Shown: positions 26,303 through 36,036, numbered from the stretch's first letter. The stretch is 64,000 nt of DNA from Clostridium manihotivorum (GCF_004015185.1 NZ_CP025746.1:62001-126000); one strand, 5' to 3'. Notes: a model not told the origin generated them from the letters alone. Made by a program: numbers and translations.

Positions 26303-27808
26303 CTACTTCAGATCATAAATCTCTTCATATTTGTCATTTAGATATTTTATAAAATACTTAGCATTTAACTCTTCACCTGTTATTAGCTTTATAAGATCTG
26401 CAGGTTTATAAACAGCTCCATGCTTATGAACATTTTCCTTAAGCCATTGATGTACAGTATCAAGATCTCCATTTTCTACTTCATCAAAAACCTTCGGATT
26501 GTCTTTAATCATTTTTTCTAACATTTGAGCCCCATAAAGATTTCCTAAAGCATAGCTTGGGAAGTATCCAAAGGACCCATCTGACCAATGCATATCTTGC
26601 AGTATTCCTTCTGAGTCATTTGAAGGTTCAACACCTAAGTATTCCTTATATTTTTCATTCCATATCCTTGGTAAGTCTGCTACTTCTACTTCACCATTAA
26701 ATATTAGCTTTTCAATTTCATATCTTATAATAACGTGAAGGCTGTATGTTAATTCGTCCGCTTCTGTTCTTATAAGTGATGGTTCTACTATATTTATAGC
26801 TTTATAAAACTCCTCGAAAGTTACATCCTTTAATTGAGAAAATCTACTCTTTGCTTCAGGAAAGAAATACTTCCAAAAAGCTTTGCTTCTTCCTAATATG
26901 TTTTCATAAAATCTTGACTGGGATTCATGTATGCCCATTGAAACCCCTGTTCCTAAGCCAGTACCTATAAGGTCATCAGGAATATCTTGCTCATATATAG
27001 CGTGACCACCTTCATGAATACAGCTAAATAATGCACTTCTAAACTCATTTTCATAATAATGAGTTGTTATTCTTACATCCTTATTTCCAAAGTTTATAGT
27101 AAAAGGATGTACACTCTCATCAACTTTTCCAGCTTCAAAGTCATAGCCCATCTTCTTTAAGACAAATATGCTAAACTCTTCTTGCTCTTCCTTAGTAAAG
27201 CTCTTTTTAAAGAAAGAATCATCAATTTTTGTTTTGCTGCTTTTTATCTTATTTAGTAGTTCAACAATTGCATCTCTTAATTCACCGAAAACCTCATCTA
27301 GTTTGGCTACAGTTATTCCTCTTTCATACTTATCAAGTAAGCTGTCGTATTTAGTTCCTGTATATCCTGTATACTCTAAAAACTCCTTCTGAAACTCAAT
27401 AACCTTTTCAAGATATGGTTTAAATATAGAAAAGTCATTTTTTTCTTTAGCCTCTTCCCAAGCTGCCTCTGATTTTGAACTTAATATAACATACTCCTTA
27501 TATCTGTCTTCAGGAATCTTCTTTATCTCTTCATAGCCTCTCTTAAGTTCTTCTATCATCGCTTTATCAATTACACTTAACTCATCTAGATGAGGTTCAA
27601 AAAATTCTATAAACCCCTTAACTTTTTCTGATGTTGTGAACTTATAACCTTCTCCAGAAAGATAGCCTACAACCTCGGCTCTTTGCTCTACAGCCTTTTT
27701 AGGCATTCCAACCCTCATGTCCCAGTAAACTATGCCTGTAGCTTGCTGTAAAAGTTCCATAGTTTTTATATACTCTCTCACTTCTTTAAGCTTTTCTTGT
27801 AAACTCAC
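26303..27808 (-). CDS. M32-family metallocarboxypeptidase
   Basis: This 501-residue cytoplasmic enzyme removes C-terminal residues from peptides. The zinc motif HEGGH lies in SCIHEGGHAIYEQ. HESQSRFYENILGRS, with the conserved HESQSR block, and IVEPSLIRTEADELTYSLHVIIRYEIEK, with the helper Glu and His, identify thermostable carboxypeptidase 1 (Taq type). The start is GTG at 27808, about 10 bp after aaggggg. Length is normal. It is followed by its own terminator and probably transcribed alone or after the small Cys-rich gene upstream (32-bp gap). Confidence 0.93.
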   Translation of the reverse strand: MSLQEKLKEVREYIKTMELLQQATGIVYWDMRVGMPKKAVEQRAEVVGYLSGEGYKFTTSEKVKGFIEFFEPHLDELSVIDKAMIEELKRGYEEIKKIPEDRYKEYVILSSKSEAAWEEAKEKNDFSIFKPYLEKVIEFQKEFLEYTGYTGTKYDSLLDKYERGITVAKLDEVFGELRDAIVELLNKIKSSKTKIDDSFFKKSFTKEEQEEFSIFVLKKMGYDFEAGKVDESVHPFTINFGNKDVRITTHYYENEFRSALFSCIHEGGHAIYEQDIPDDLIGTGLGTGVSMGIHESQSRFYENILGRSKAFWKYFFPEAKSRFSQLKDVTFEEFYKAINIVEPSLIRTEADELTYSLHVIIRYEIEKLIFNGEVEVADLPRIWNEKYKEYLGVEPSNDSEGILQDMHWSDGSFGYFPSYALGNLYGAQMLEKMIKDNPKVFDEVENGDLDTVHQWLKENVHKHGAVYKPADLIKLITGEELNAKYFIKYLNDKYEEIYDLK

Positions 27809-27839
27809 AATAATATGCCCCCTTTTATATATTTAAATT

Positions 27840-28058
27840 TTAATCCTCATACATCCGTCTTGGATCCTCAGCTTTTATTTGCGTAACATCCTCTTCAAAA
27901 ATCAATATGGATTCTGTCTCTCTGCAATATTTTACGCATATGCATTGCCCTAAATTCCTAGGACATTCTCTACATAAGCAATTTTTTTCTTCTCCATCGC
28001 AGCTATTATTCTTAAAATCAGGACAATAACTACAATTAAACTTTGTTCCTATCGGCAT
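27840..28058 (-). CDS. Small Cys-rich protein of unknown function
   Basis: This 72-residue protein has 10 Cys in a dense pattern (NCSYC, CDGEEKNCLCREC, CICVKYC). Spacing suggests two zinc or iron-sulfur sites. I do not recognise the family with certainty. The ATG follows ggagggtt. It lies 32 bp upstream of the carboxypeptidase gene on the same strand, so the two may form one transcript. No signal peptide or membrane span is visible. Confidence 0.6.
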   Translation of the reverse strand: MPIGTKFNCSYCPDFKNNSCDGEEKNCLCRECPRNLGQCICVKYCRETESILIFEEDVTQIKAEDPRRMYED

Positions 28059-28147
28059 AATAACCCTCCATACTAATTTTTATATAGCATATTATACCAC
28101 TTTAAAATTTATTAGTCATATATAAATAAAATATATTTAATGTTAAA

Positions 28148-28182
28148 ATAAACTGCTTCTATAGTATAAAGAAGCAGTTTAT
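28148..28182. terminator. Terminator after the ABC exporter genes
   Basis: It has a perfect 13-bp stem (28148-28160 with 28170-28182) with AT-rich flanks. It lies about 170 bp past the permease stop; nothing else is visible in that spacer (28183-28354). Confidence 0.75.
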
Positions 28183-28354
28183 ATATCTTTGATTATTCAG
28201 TAATTTAACTATAGGCATCCTTTACGAAAACTTAATAGTTGAAGTTGCAACCCTATAAAGTGTTCCTATATCTAAACATACTTTTATTACTAAAAGCTAC
28301 ATCTATATTAATAGTCACTATATCAAATAAACTTATCTAATCATAAGTTATTAA

Positions 28355-29584
28355 TTATATTAGTATATCTCTCTTAGTAAACACCAAGTGAGAAATAACA
28401 TAAAATACAACTGATGATATAAGCATTACAGCAATTGCCCAGGTAATATTGAGATTAGGATTAGAATATTGAACAGCTATATTTCCACTTAATACACTTC
28501 CAGTATTACCATAAGTTAAGAATAAAAAGTGTGAAATCTTTTTGATTGGATTGATAGCTTCGCTCAATATTGGTATAAGTATTGTTAATATAGCTGTTAT
28601 AGCCATAGATATCATACTACTCTTTACCAAAGAAGATATAAGGAATACAAAACTACAACATACCAATATAAATAATACCTGTAAAAGAATAGTTCTTAAA
28701 GTAAAGTCCCAAAGTGGTATAACTTTGCCCGTACCTGCAATCGGTATAAGTTGGTGAGCACCATCCTGCACCTTACTCATATCAAACTGATACCTTGTTC
28801 CAATAATAGTTGGAACTGATGCATATCCAAAGCCTTTAAACAATCCAACTAACACAAAGGCAACAGCCTCTATTGATAGTATCAAAGCTGAACAACTTAT
28901 CACTATAGCTATAAACTTAGATAATAATACCTTTCCTCTAGAAACAGGTTGAATAAGTAAGAACTTTAATGTTGCAGGAGTACATTCTCCTGAAACTATA
29001 TCACTCATAAATACAGATATTCCAACACCTAAAAATATTGTACCTAGTATTTGTAATACCCTACTTAGATAGTTGAACCCAGTAACCTTCCAATCATCGA
29101 TTGGCTTTAAATTATTATCCTTATAGTAACTTTTTTGAGCTATTTCATTGTCTATTCCAGCTTTATACCTTTCAGGAATAGTTTCATCAGCCTTTCTACT
29201 TTTTAATTCTGCAATCTCATCATCTACTTGTGTCTTCCAATCATCTTCTGTTTTGCCTGACTTTATTTGTTCCTCAAGCTTATCTATAGACTTTTGAATA
29301 TTGTCTCTTTGTTCCTTTGTAGCTTTAATTGAAGCCTGTACTGACTCCTCTGAGCTCTTGCTACTACTCTCCATTACCTTTATATCTTGATCCTTAGACT
29401 TTAATTCGCTTTTAAACTGCTCTAGTTTTCCTTGAGGAGAGTTGATCTTACTAAGACTTCTCTCATCCATATAAACGCCTACATAAAGCAATACTACAAG
29501 AGCAACAAATAGTATTGAAACCACATATGTCTTTGGCCTCTTAAATATTTTCTTCAATTCATTTTTTGTTAAGGTAAATATCAT
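28355..29584 (-). CDS. ABC-2 type permease with long extracellular coiled coil
   Basis: This 409-residue membrane protein has one N-terminal span (about 20-37), then a charged, probably coiled-coil segment (about 45-165, rich in E, K, Q and S). Five spans follow (175-405), including FLGVGISVFMSDIVSGECTPATLKFLLIQPVSRGKVLLSKF, the hallmark of bacitracin-type or gliding-type ABC-2 permeases. It starts 1 bp after the ATPase stop, so the two are translated together. The pair forms an exporter for an unknown substrate. The long outer coil may contact substrate or cell wall. Confidence 0.87.
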   Translation of the reverse strand: MIFTLTKNELKKIFKRPKTYVVSILFVALVVLLYVGVYMDERSLSKINSPQGKLEQFKSELKSKDQDIKVMESSSKSSEESVQASIKATKEQRDNIQKSIDKLEEQIKSGKTEDDWKTQVDDEIAELKSRKADETIPERYKAGIDNEIAQKSYYKDNNLKPIDDWKVTGFNYLSRVLQILGTIFLGVGISVFMSDIVSGECTPATLKFLLIQPVSRGKVLLSKFIAIVISCSALILSIEAVAFVLVGLFKGFGYASVPTIIGTRYQFDMSKVQDGAHQLIPIAGTGKVIPLWDFTLRTILLQVLFILVCCSFVFLISSLVKSSMISMAITAILTILIPILSEAINPIKKISHFLFLTYGNTGSVLSGNIAVQYSNPNLNITWAIAVMLISSVVFYVISHLVFTKRDILI

Positions 29585-29585
29585 C

Positions 29586-30497
29586 TTATCTTACTCCTCC
29601 TTCAACAAGCTCCATATATCTCTGCTCAAGGCCTTTATGACGTTTGTAAACTTCCACAATACCTACATTGCTTTTTACAAGTTCTTCTACAAGCTTTGGA
29701 GAATAGCCACTCTTTATAGAAACTATAATTTGTCCATCATTAATATTGGCAGTATGAACAAAATCAAAGCTTTTAACAACATCTAAGGCTTTGTTGTCCT
29801 CTGTTGTAGCCACTACCATAGTCTCTTTCTCTGTAGCCATTCCGTCTTCGCTTACACTTTCAACAGATTTGATTTCTCCACCATTAATAAAGGCAACTCT
29901 ATCACACAAATGCTGTACTTCACTAAGTATATGAGAAGATACAAACACCGACATTCCTCTCTCTTTTGCTGCTTTTTTTACTATTTCTCTAAAATCTAAT
30001 ATTCCTGATGGATCAAGCCCATTTGTAGGTTCATCTAGTATCATTAATTTAGGTTCTCCCAAAAGTGCTGCCCCAAGCCCCAGCCTTTGCTTCATACCTA
30101 AGGAATACTTTTTAACTTTATCATCAATCCTATCATGTAAACCTATAAGCTCAATTACTTCATCAACATTTTGCTTTTTAAGTTTTCTTACTCTAGCTAT
30201 CTGCATCAAATTCTCTCTTCCAGAAAGATAACCGTATAACTCTGGATTTTCAACAACTGCTCCTAGATTGGCCAATGCATTTTCTCTATCTTTTTGTATA
30301 TCATGTCCAGCAATTTTTATAATTCCCTCATCAGGCTTTATAAGCCCAACTAACATTCTTATGGTTGTAGTTTTACCTGCTCCATTAGGACCTAGAAATC
30401 CAAATATCTCTCCTTCTTCAACTTCAAAGGAAACACCTTTTATTATTTGTTTCTTTCCTAATTTCTTTTTTACACCTTTTACTTCTAATACATTCAT
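29586..30497 (-). CDS. ABC exporter ATP-binding protein (BcrA-like)
   Basis: This 303-residue ATPase has Walker A GPNGAGKTT (near residue 38), a Q-loop variant near VVENPELYGYL, signature YSLGMKQRL, Walker B LMILDEPTNGLD and the H-loop SSHILSE. The C-terminal roughly 90 residues are a variable extension typical of the BcrA/DrrA type. It energises the permease encoded just downstream. Substrates in this family include peptide antibiotics and lipids; which applies here is unknown. The ATG follows gggaggt. Confidence 0.93.
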   Translation of the reverse strand: MNVLEVKGVKKKLGKKQIIKGVSFEVEEGEIFGFLGPNGAGKTTTIRMLVGLIKPDEGIIKIAGHDIQKDRENALANLGAVVENPELYGYLSGRENLMQIARVRKLKKQNVDEVIELIGLHDRIDDKVKKYSLGMKQRLGLGAALLGEPKLMILDEPTNGLDPSGILDFREIVKKAAKERGMSVFVSSHILSEVQHLCDRVAFINGGEIKSVESVSEDGMATEKETMVVATTEDNKALDVVKSFDFVHTANINDGQIIVSIKSGYSPKLVEELVKSNVGIVEVYKRHKGLEQRYMELVEGGVR

Positions 30498-30732
30498 AGA
30501 ACAACCTCCCTTACTATTTCAATGCTACCAGAAACTTCTAACTATTAAATTAATATTATCTTAATTTTTTCTTAAGATTCCTATATATTAGTTACGAATC
30601 TACACGAGAAACACCTGGCCGACCAATAAGTTTCATTTTCTTACTGCTTAACCTAACAAGCTGTTCTAACACTTTAATATTGCTATAACTATCTAACAAA
30701 AAGATTTATACTGATATAGAAAGTAAAAAACA

Positions 30733-30771
30733 AAAGTTAGCTAGAGCCAAAATAAGTCTCTAACTAACTTT
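30733..30771 (-). terminator. Terminator after the ATA-start membrane gene
   Basis: A 14-bp stem with one mismatch (30733-30746 with 30758-30771) and a T-rich tail on the minus strand. The 381-bp gap 30498-30878 otherwise holds the ABC exporter promoter region and no gene. Confidence 0.8.
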
Positions 30772-30878
30772 CTACTATTACAATTATTAATTTATATCTT
30801 TACTAGGTCCAACACCTCAAAGACTTAACCTTACTAAATAGCTAGTATATGGCTTAACTCTAATCTAATGAGTTCATT

Positions 30879-31946
30879 TTATACCGTAACATCCTCATTA
30901 TCTTCTATAACTACTTTTCTTTCTCTACCAGTAACTCTATATAAGATATACTCCAACAATATGAATATTGGTGTAGATATTAAAAAAGCAATGTTAAACA
31001 TATACTTACCTTGTTCTATTGTTACATCCTTCTTAAATAGCGCCACTATCCCCGAGGAAGTAAAGGTTACTAAGTAGCAGATTATAGTTCCCATAACTAT
31101 ATACCACACCACTCTTATCCCCTCATAATAGTATAACTTCTTACTCTTCTTTCCATCTATGTGCATGTATGATAAATATGATAATGCTGTAAATAAAACA
31201 GTCATAAACGTTATAACTAGTATATAGATTACCTGAGTCCTTATATCTGAGTTCTCAAATCTATATCCATAAATATAACTATATATAATATTATCAATAT
31301 TACCTGAGTTTATTAGTGCTAATATATTTCCAAACCAGCCTGTTTGTTCACTTACAAACATTGTAGTTATTCCAAAAACCGCTATTATTATTTCCACAGT
31401 AAAGAGTGGACTTAAAAGAGCTAGCACCCCTTCCTTAAATAACATACTATTAAGCAATACAAGTGCATTAATCATTAAAGTGATAAAAAAACAAGTAAAG
31501 AAGAATAAAACAACTTGTCCTATTGATAATTTTCCATAGAATGAAAATAGCTTACTACCTTTTATGAATAATGATGCTTTTATTATAAAAAGCAATAAAT
31601 TTGCTAACAGACTTGTTGTTGTTAAATACATATAAATTTTAATATACATAAGCTTCTTTTCTTTTTTTTCTTTTATAGAGAAATAAGTTTCTTTATTTCT
31701 TATATATACACATACAACAGTACCACTTATTAAATAAAAAATTAAAGTTTTCAATACTCCTAGTGATAGAAACTTATTTATTAATTGGTCACCTGTATAC
31801 CAGTCTATCGGTTGTGGTGGCTTTCTAACATAGGATATCATCTCAAGTGTATTAGTTAAAAAGAATAAAGATACAAAAATGAGGCCTGATACAATACTTA
31901 TTCTTTTCCATTCTTCTTTGAATAACTTCTTTAAAGTAGACGTTAT
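30879..31946 (-). CDS. Multi-span membrane protein with an apparent ATA (or ACG) start
   Basis: The first in-frame ATG (31841) has no SD. The frame continues upstream with a sensible N-terminus (TSTLKKLFKEEWKR, then a membrane span) to a strong SD, aaggagg, 5 bp before an ATA codon at 31944-31946. Counting from there gives 355 residues with about seven spans. The layout resembles an ABC-2-type permease, but I see no diagnostic motif. No ATPase is adjacent in the same transcript: a terminator separates it from the BcrA-like pair downstream. Either an ATG mutated to ATA, a rare start is used, or there is a base error here. Confidence 0.6.
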   Translation of the reverse strand: MTSTLKKLFKEEWKRISIVSGLIFVSLFFLTNTLEMISYVRKPPQPIDWYTGDQLINKFLSLGVLKTLIFYLISGTVVCVYIRNKETYFSIKEKKEKKLMYIKIYMYLTTTSLLANLLLFIIKASLFIKGSKLFSFYGKLSIGQVVLFFFTCFFITLMINALVLLNSMLFKEGVLALLSPLFTVEIIIAVFGITTMFVSEQTGWFGNILALINSGNIDNIIYSYIYGYRFENSDIRTQVIYILVITFMTVLFTALSYLSYMHIDGKKSKKLYYYEGIRVVWYIVMGTIICYLVTFTSSGIVALFKKDVTIEQGKYMFNIAFLISTPIFILLEYILYRVTGRERKVVIEDNEDVTV

Positions 31947-32230
31947 AACTCCCTCCTTAAGGCAATAGATATTGCTACTATATTTTTAGTAATTATAAAA
32001 CTTATTTTTATATAATTACATTTATACCATACTTTTACATAAAAAATATTTACAAAATTATTATTTATTTCTGTAACACTTTTATCATTAGTACATACAA
32101 TGATTCTATAAAGAAGATTGTTTCAAATGCTATATATCATATTTTATGAATTGGAATAGATTTTAATACATTCACATTCTCATAATTATAATATTGAAAT
32201 TACCGCTCCCATCTATTAATAAATAATATG
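31947..32230. other. AT-rich spacer, no gene seen
   Basis: It holds the SD of the upstream membrane gene (31951-31958) and presumably its promoter. I see no further frame with an SD and no strong hairpin until the terminator at 32231. Confidence 0.5.
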
Positions 32231-32268
32231 GAAAAACCACTAATGCTAGTTTCGTTAGTGGTTTTTTC
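32231..32268. terminator. Isolated bidirectional terminator
   Basis: A perfect 13-bp stem gaaaaaccactaa with ttagtggtttttc and a T-run. The core CCACTAA is shared with the terminators at 21107, 35998 and 53557. It is not directly after any gene stop, so it may be a relic or belong to an unseen transcript. Confidence 0.82.
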
Positions 32269-32292
32269 ATGAATCTTCAGCTTAATATAAGT

Positions 32293-32328
32293 AAAAAGAC
32301 AGGTCACATCCAGTGAACCTGTCTTTTT
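32293..32328 (-). terminator. Terminator of the dnaX-recR-bofA gene group
   Basis: The 12-bp stem aaaaagacaggt/acctgtcttttt ends 2 bp before the bofA stop, with A and T runs on both sides. Confidence 0.9.
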
Positions 32329-32329
32329 T

Positions 32330-32587
32330 CTAAAGAAACAATTTAAATACAATCAAAAATATAACTCCTGGTATTCCAAAAAAACCTGCAATAAGTGCGG
32401 TTATAATATTTATACCTATGGTAAAATGAAAAAATTGTTGCCCTATATAATTTGTTATTAAGAGAAGTATAACTCCTAACACTCCATTAATAAGCAACTT
32501 TGCTAAAACTTTTAATGGCCATGAAAAAAACTTTACTAGAATAACTAATAAAATTAATCCTAGAGCACCAAATATTAATGCATCCAT
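32330..32587 (-). CDS. bofA: Pro-sigma-K processing inhibitor BofA family protein
   Basis: This 85-residue protein has two or three hydrophobic segments and the conserved tail GINIITALIAGFFGIPGVIFLI. In Bacillus, BofA restrains SpoIVFB in the outer forespore membrane until sigma-K is needed; in clostridia its partner is less clear. The start ATG follows aaggggtt. Its place behind recR and a DUF2508 gene is the standard clostridial order and marks a spore former. Confidence 0.88.
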   Translation of the reverse strand: MDALIFGALGLILLVILVKFFSWPLKVLAKLLINGVLGVILLLITNYIGQQFFHFTIGINIITALIAGFFGIPGVIFLIVFKLFL

Positions 32588-32645
32588 TAACCCAACCCCT
32601 TAATCTATGTAGATATCTACAAACTAAATAGCCTGTATTCTATCT

Positions 32646-32912
32646 TTATTTACATATTCTTAAATTTAAAGTATTGTCTGCTTTTATACCGATTCTTTTA
32701 GCTTCACTTATGAGAAATTCATACTTTGTTCTAGCTGCCTGCTCTGAAAAAATAGCAACCTCTATAAGTTTAGGATCATTTACATAGTCAAAAACTTCCC
32801 AAGCCCACTCTAATTCTAACCTAGCATTCTCTATTTGACGCAGTAGCTCGTTTTTTTCTTTTGAAGAGTCGATCTTATTTCTAACATATTCTAATATAAA
32901 ATTTTTATTCAT
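32646..32912 (-). CDS. DUF2508 family protein (YaaL-like)
   Basis: This 88-residue cytoplasmic protein contains LEWAWEVFDYVNDPKLIEVAIFSEQAARTKYEFLISEAK, the family's helical block. I use ATG 32912 because ggagg lies 5 bp upstream; the longer frame starts with TTG inside the SD. The function is unknown. It sits between recR and bofA as in many Firmicutes. Confidence 0.82.
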   Translation of the reverse strand: MNKNFILEYVRNKIDSSKEKNELLRQIENARLELEWAWEVFDYVNDPKLIEVAIFSEQAARTKYEFLISEAKRIGIKADNTLNLRICK

Positions 32913-33020
32913 ATACTCCTCCAAATATGCTTATTAATTTCTAATACTTCTATTATTTACATATTATGGATTATATATTCATATTGTTATTCTTTTTTAT
33001 ATTAATAAAGTTAAAAAATA

Positions 33021-33617
33021 TTAAATTTCTTTTCTACCTTCCAAAGCTTTAGAAAGAGTTACTTCATCAGCATATTCAAGATCTCCACCCACTGGAATTC
33101 CTGCTGCTATTCTTGTAACCTTAACATCTAATGGTTTAAGTATTTTGGATATATACATAGCTGTAGCCTCACCTTCTATAGTAGGATTGGTTGCAACTAT
33201 AACTTCCTTTATCTCACCAGTCATCCTAGATACTAGTTCTCTTATCTTGATATCTTGAGGCCCTCTTCCTTGCATAGGAGATATATTCCCATGAAGAACA
33301 TGATATACTCCATTAAACTCCTTAACTTTTTCCATAGTCATTATGTCCTTTGGTTGTTCAACTACACAAATAGTATTTTTCTCTCTATTAGGATTTGAAC
33401 ATATTGCGCAAGGATCTTTATCTGTATAGTTTCCACAAACAGAACAGTACTTTATAGTTCCTCTTGCTTTTACAAGCGCCTTAGCAAATTCTTCAACTTC
33501 ATCCTTAGGTAGATTAAGTATATGTAGTGTTAACCTTTGCGCAGTTTTATGTCCTATACTTGGCAACTTTGCAAATTCTTCTATGAGTTTCTCTATGGCA
33601 ACTGGATAAAAATCCAT
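33021..33617 (-). CDS. recR: Recombination mediator RecR
   Basis: This 198-residue protein acts with RecF and RecO to load RecA at gaps. It has the helix-hairpin-helix start [17 protein letters not shown], a four-Cys zinc finger ([16 protein letters not shown]) and a Toprim domain with [14 protein letters not shown] and [15 protein letters not shown]. The C-terminal [20 protein letters not shown] is typical. It lies 95 bp downstream of ybaB with a hairpin between, in the same direction as dnaX. Confidence 0.95.
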   Translation of the reverse strand: MDFYPVAIEKLIEEFAKLPSIGHKTAQRLTLHILNLPKDEVEEFAKALVKARGTIKYCSVCGNYTDKDPCAICSNPNREKNTICVVEQPKDIMTMEKVKEFNGVYHVLHGNISPMQGRGPQDIKIRELVSRMTGEIKEVIVATNPTIEGEATAMYISKILKPLDVKVTRIAAGIPVGGDLEYADEVTLSKALEGRKEI

Positions 33618-33639
33618 CTTTATTCCTCCTCTAATATTT

Positions 33640-33674
33640 TAGGCATACAAAGAACTGAGGTTCTTGTATGCCTA
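33640..33674 (-). terminator. Hairpin between ybaB and recR
   Basis: About 15 bp of stem (taggcatacaa and gaac with their complement) with one bulged A and a 3-base loop. The minus-strand tail after it is only moderately T-rich, so partial termination or RNA stabilisation is possible. Confidence 0.6.
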
Positions 33675-33712
33675 AATAAGCTTTATGATTATATTTTCAG
33701 TAAACCTATAAA

Positions 33713-34057
33713 TTAAAACATTCCTGGCATATTCAATCCACCAGTTAGTTTACCCATCTTACTAGCAGTTTCTTCTTCTGCTTTTCTCATAGCTTCATTT
33801 ACTGCTGATAATATCAAATCTTCAAGCATTTCAACATCATCTGGATCAACAACTTCTGGTTTTATATTTATGCTCTTAACTTCTTTCTTTCCATTAACCT
33901 TTACAACAACTGCTCCGCCGCCTACTGAAGCTTCGAATTCTTTGTTCTCAAGGTCCTTTTGCATATCTTCCATATCTTTTTGAAGCTTTTGAGCTTGCTT
34001 CATAAGATTATTCATATTTCCTCCGCCGAAGCCTCCTGGAAATCCACCCTTTGCCAT
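33713..34057 (-). CDS. YbaB/EbfC nucleoid-associated protein
   Basis: This 114-residue DNA-binding protein has a Gly-rich start ([16 protein letters not shown]), then a coiled region [25 protein letters not shown] and the strand block [19 protein letters not shown]. It binds DNA as a dimer. The start ATG follows aaggagg. It lies 106 bp downstream of dnaX, the common bacterial order. Confidence 0.93.
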   Translation of the reverse strand: MAKGGFPGGFGGGNMNNLMKQAQKLQKDMEDMQKDLENKEFEASVGGGAVVVKVNGKKEVKSINIKPEVVDPDDVEMLEDLILSAVNEAMRKAEEETASKMGKLTGGLNMPGMF

Positions 34058-34163
34058 TTGATATTCCTCCTTACATTTAGTCTGTATATATTATATAGTA
34101 TTTTTTTATTCAATACTATATCCTCATAATTAATATTATGTGTAAACTCTCTATTTGTTTACT

Positions 34164-35804
34164 TTACTCATCTAAAACTTGTAAAATATCATCACCTATA
34201 ATATCAACAAGAAGTTCCTCTGTGGCTTTAGATTCTTCTTCATCACCTTTATTTATCTTATATCTAACCTTTACCTTATCTCTTAGAATCTCTGAGAATA
34301 CCTCATCTACAGTTTTACTTACTTCTATCTTTTCTAACCTTATCTTATTAAAAGAGTACTGTTCTTCATACTCTATAGTTACAACTCCCTCTTCTACGCT
34401 AGAAGGCTTTCCTGTTATTAATGAAGCGTATACCACCATAGCTCTTCTTGCTTTAAAGCCTTCCATTATATCCTTCCAGGCTCTCTTAACATCATCTATA
34501 GTGATAGTCGAATGAGTATTATGATTAGAATCTGATAAATCTAAGTTTGAACTTTCTGCTACAACTTTTGTTTGAGATGCCTTCCCACTTACTGAAGCTG
34601 CATTGGATTTGGTGCTTTCACTAGTAGAGCTAGCAGCAGAAACTTTTATTTTCCCACTCTTTATAAGTTCCTCTAGTTTATTTATTCTATTTAAAAGGAC
34701 TTCTTTTGAAGTATCATACTCTATCTTGCAAAGCTTTATTGAAGCAAGTTCTAAATATATTCTTGCCTGCTTACTTAACTTTGAACTTTCTTCTGCTTCC
34801 TGAAGTATTCTTATAGCCCTCATAACCTCTTCCACTCTAAGCCTTGTAGCCTGCTGCTTTAAGAAGTTTATATTTTCCACAGACATGTCTAAGACTTCTT
34901 CTGGGGTATTGGTAACTTTAACCATAAGTAAGTTTCTATAATGAGCTATAAGATCCTTTATGAATAGATGTATATCCTTACCTAAAAAAACTATTTCCTC
35001 TATTATGTTCATAGTCTTCTCAATATTTCTCTCAATAATAGCATCTGTTATATTAAATAGGTACTCATTTGTAACCAATCCTAGCATAGACACAAGGCCG
35101 TCATACTCTATCTTACCATTTCCCATAGAAATTGCTTGATCTAGTATACTTAGAGAGTCTCTAAGTGCTCCATCAGATACTCTTGATATAAGCTCCAAGC
35201 TCTTATCATCAGCGTAAACTCCTTGTTCCTTTACTATCTTTCTAAGTTGCCCTGATATATCTTCTTTACTTATTCTTTTAAAATCAAATCTCTGACACCT
35301 TGATAGTATTGTTATAGGAAGCTTTTGAGGGTCTGTTGTAGCCAAAATAAAGATTACATTTTTAGGCGGTTCCTCAAGGGTTTTAAGAAATGCGTTTACA
35401 GCCCCCTGAGATAGCATATGCACCTCATCCATTATATAAACTTTAAATCTAGCTTCCTGAGGAGGATACTGAACATCATCTATTATGTCTCTTATCTTAT
35501 CTACACCATTGTTAGATGCAGCATCTAACTCTGTTATATCTATAGCAAGACCACTATTTATTTTATTGCACATCTCACATTCATTACAAGGTTCTCCATC
35601 ATGTAAGTTAAGGCAATTTAAAGCCTTCGCAAAAACCTTTGCACTTGAAGTCTTCCCCGTACCTCTGGTTCCACAAAAAAGATATGCATGAGCTATTCTA
35701 TTATTTATTATTTGATTTCTTAAAGTTACTGTCACATGTTCCTGACCTACAACATCTTCGAATTTCTTAGGTCTCCATTCTCTGTATAAAGCTGTATATG
35801 CCAA
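34164..35804 (-). CDS. dnaX: DNA polymerase III subunit gamma/tau
   Basis: This 546-residue clamp-loader motor begins AYTALYREWRPKKFEDVVGQEHV. It carries Walker A GTRGTGKTS (near residue 45), a zinc site CLNLHDGEPCNECEMC, Walker B YIMDEVHML and sensor LSRCQRFDF. The C-terminal part (from about 370) is a Ser/Lys-rich linker and tau-type tail. The start is TTG at 35804 after gaggtga. I see no clear A-run slippage site for a separate gamma product. In many Firmicutes the SRP RNA gene lies just upstream; here it is about 10 kb away. Confidence 0.95.
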   Translation of the reverse strand: MAYTALYREWRPKKFEDVVGQEHVTVTLRNQIINNRIAHAYLFCGTRGTGKTSSAKVFAKALNCLNLHDGEPCNECEMCNKINSGLAIDITELDAASNNGVDKIRDIIDDVQYPPQEARFKVYIMDEVHMLSQGAVNAFLKTLEEPPKNVIFILATTDPQKLPITILSRCQRFDFKRISKEDISGQLRKIVKEQGVYADDKSLELISRVSDGALRDSLSILDQAISMGNGKIEYDGLVSMLGLVTNEYLFNITDAIIERNIEKTMNIIEEIVFLGKDIHLFIKDLIAHYRNLLMVKVTNTPEEVLDMSVENINFLKQQATRLRVEEVMRAIRILQEAEESSKLSKQARIYLELASIKLCKIEYDTSKEVLLNRINKLEELIKSGKIKVSAASSTSESTKSNAASVSGKASQTKVVAESSNLDLSDSNHNTHSTITIDDVKRAWKDIMEGFKARRAMVVYASLITGKPSSVEEGVVTIEYEEQYSFNKIRLEKIEVSKTVDEVFSEILRDKVKVRYKINKGDEEESKATEELLVDIIGDDILQVLDE

Positions 35805-35997
35805 GGTAATTCACCTCACTATCATTCCTAATAATTATTATACATCAATGATATTGATTTAACCAACCATAGTTTACTTCCTATTTAGGAATAATTAAAT
35901 GAACAACTAGAAATATATACTCTGTCTAAAATCTAAATTGGTATTTAAACCTTCTATGAATGTAGATACGTAACTTTATTTAATCTATTATATAGCA
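35805..35997. other. Upstream region of dnaX
   Basis: AT-rich spacer that should hold the dnaX promoter. No SRP RNA, tRNA or reading frame with an SD is visible, although such RNA genes commonly occupy this position. Confidence 0.5.
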
Positions 35998-36036
35998 AAA
36001 ACATCCACTAAAGAAGGTTGCTTTAGTGGATGTTTT
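35998..36036. terminator. Terminator after the zinc-ribbon gene
   Basis: A perfect 16-bp stem (35998-36013 with 36021-36036) with a 7-base loop. The core CCACTAAAG/CTTTAGTGG is the same as at 53557-53594. Confidence 0.88.
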
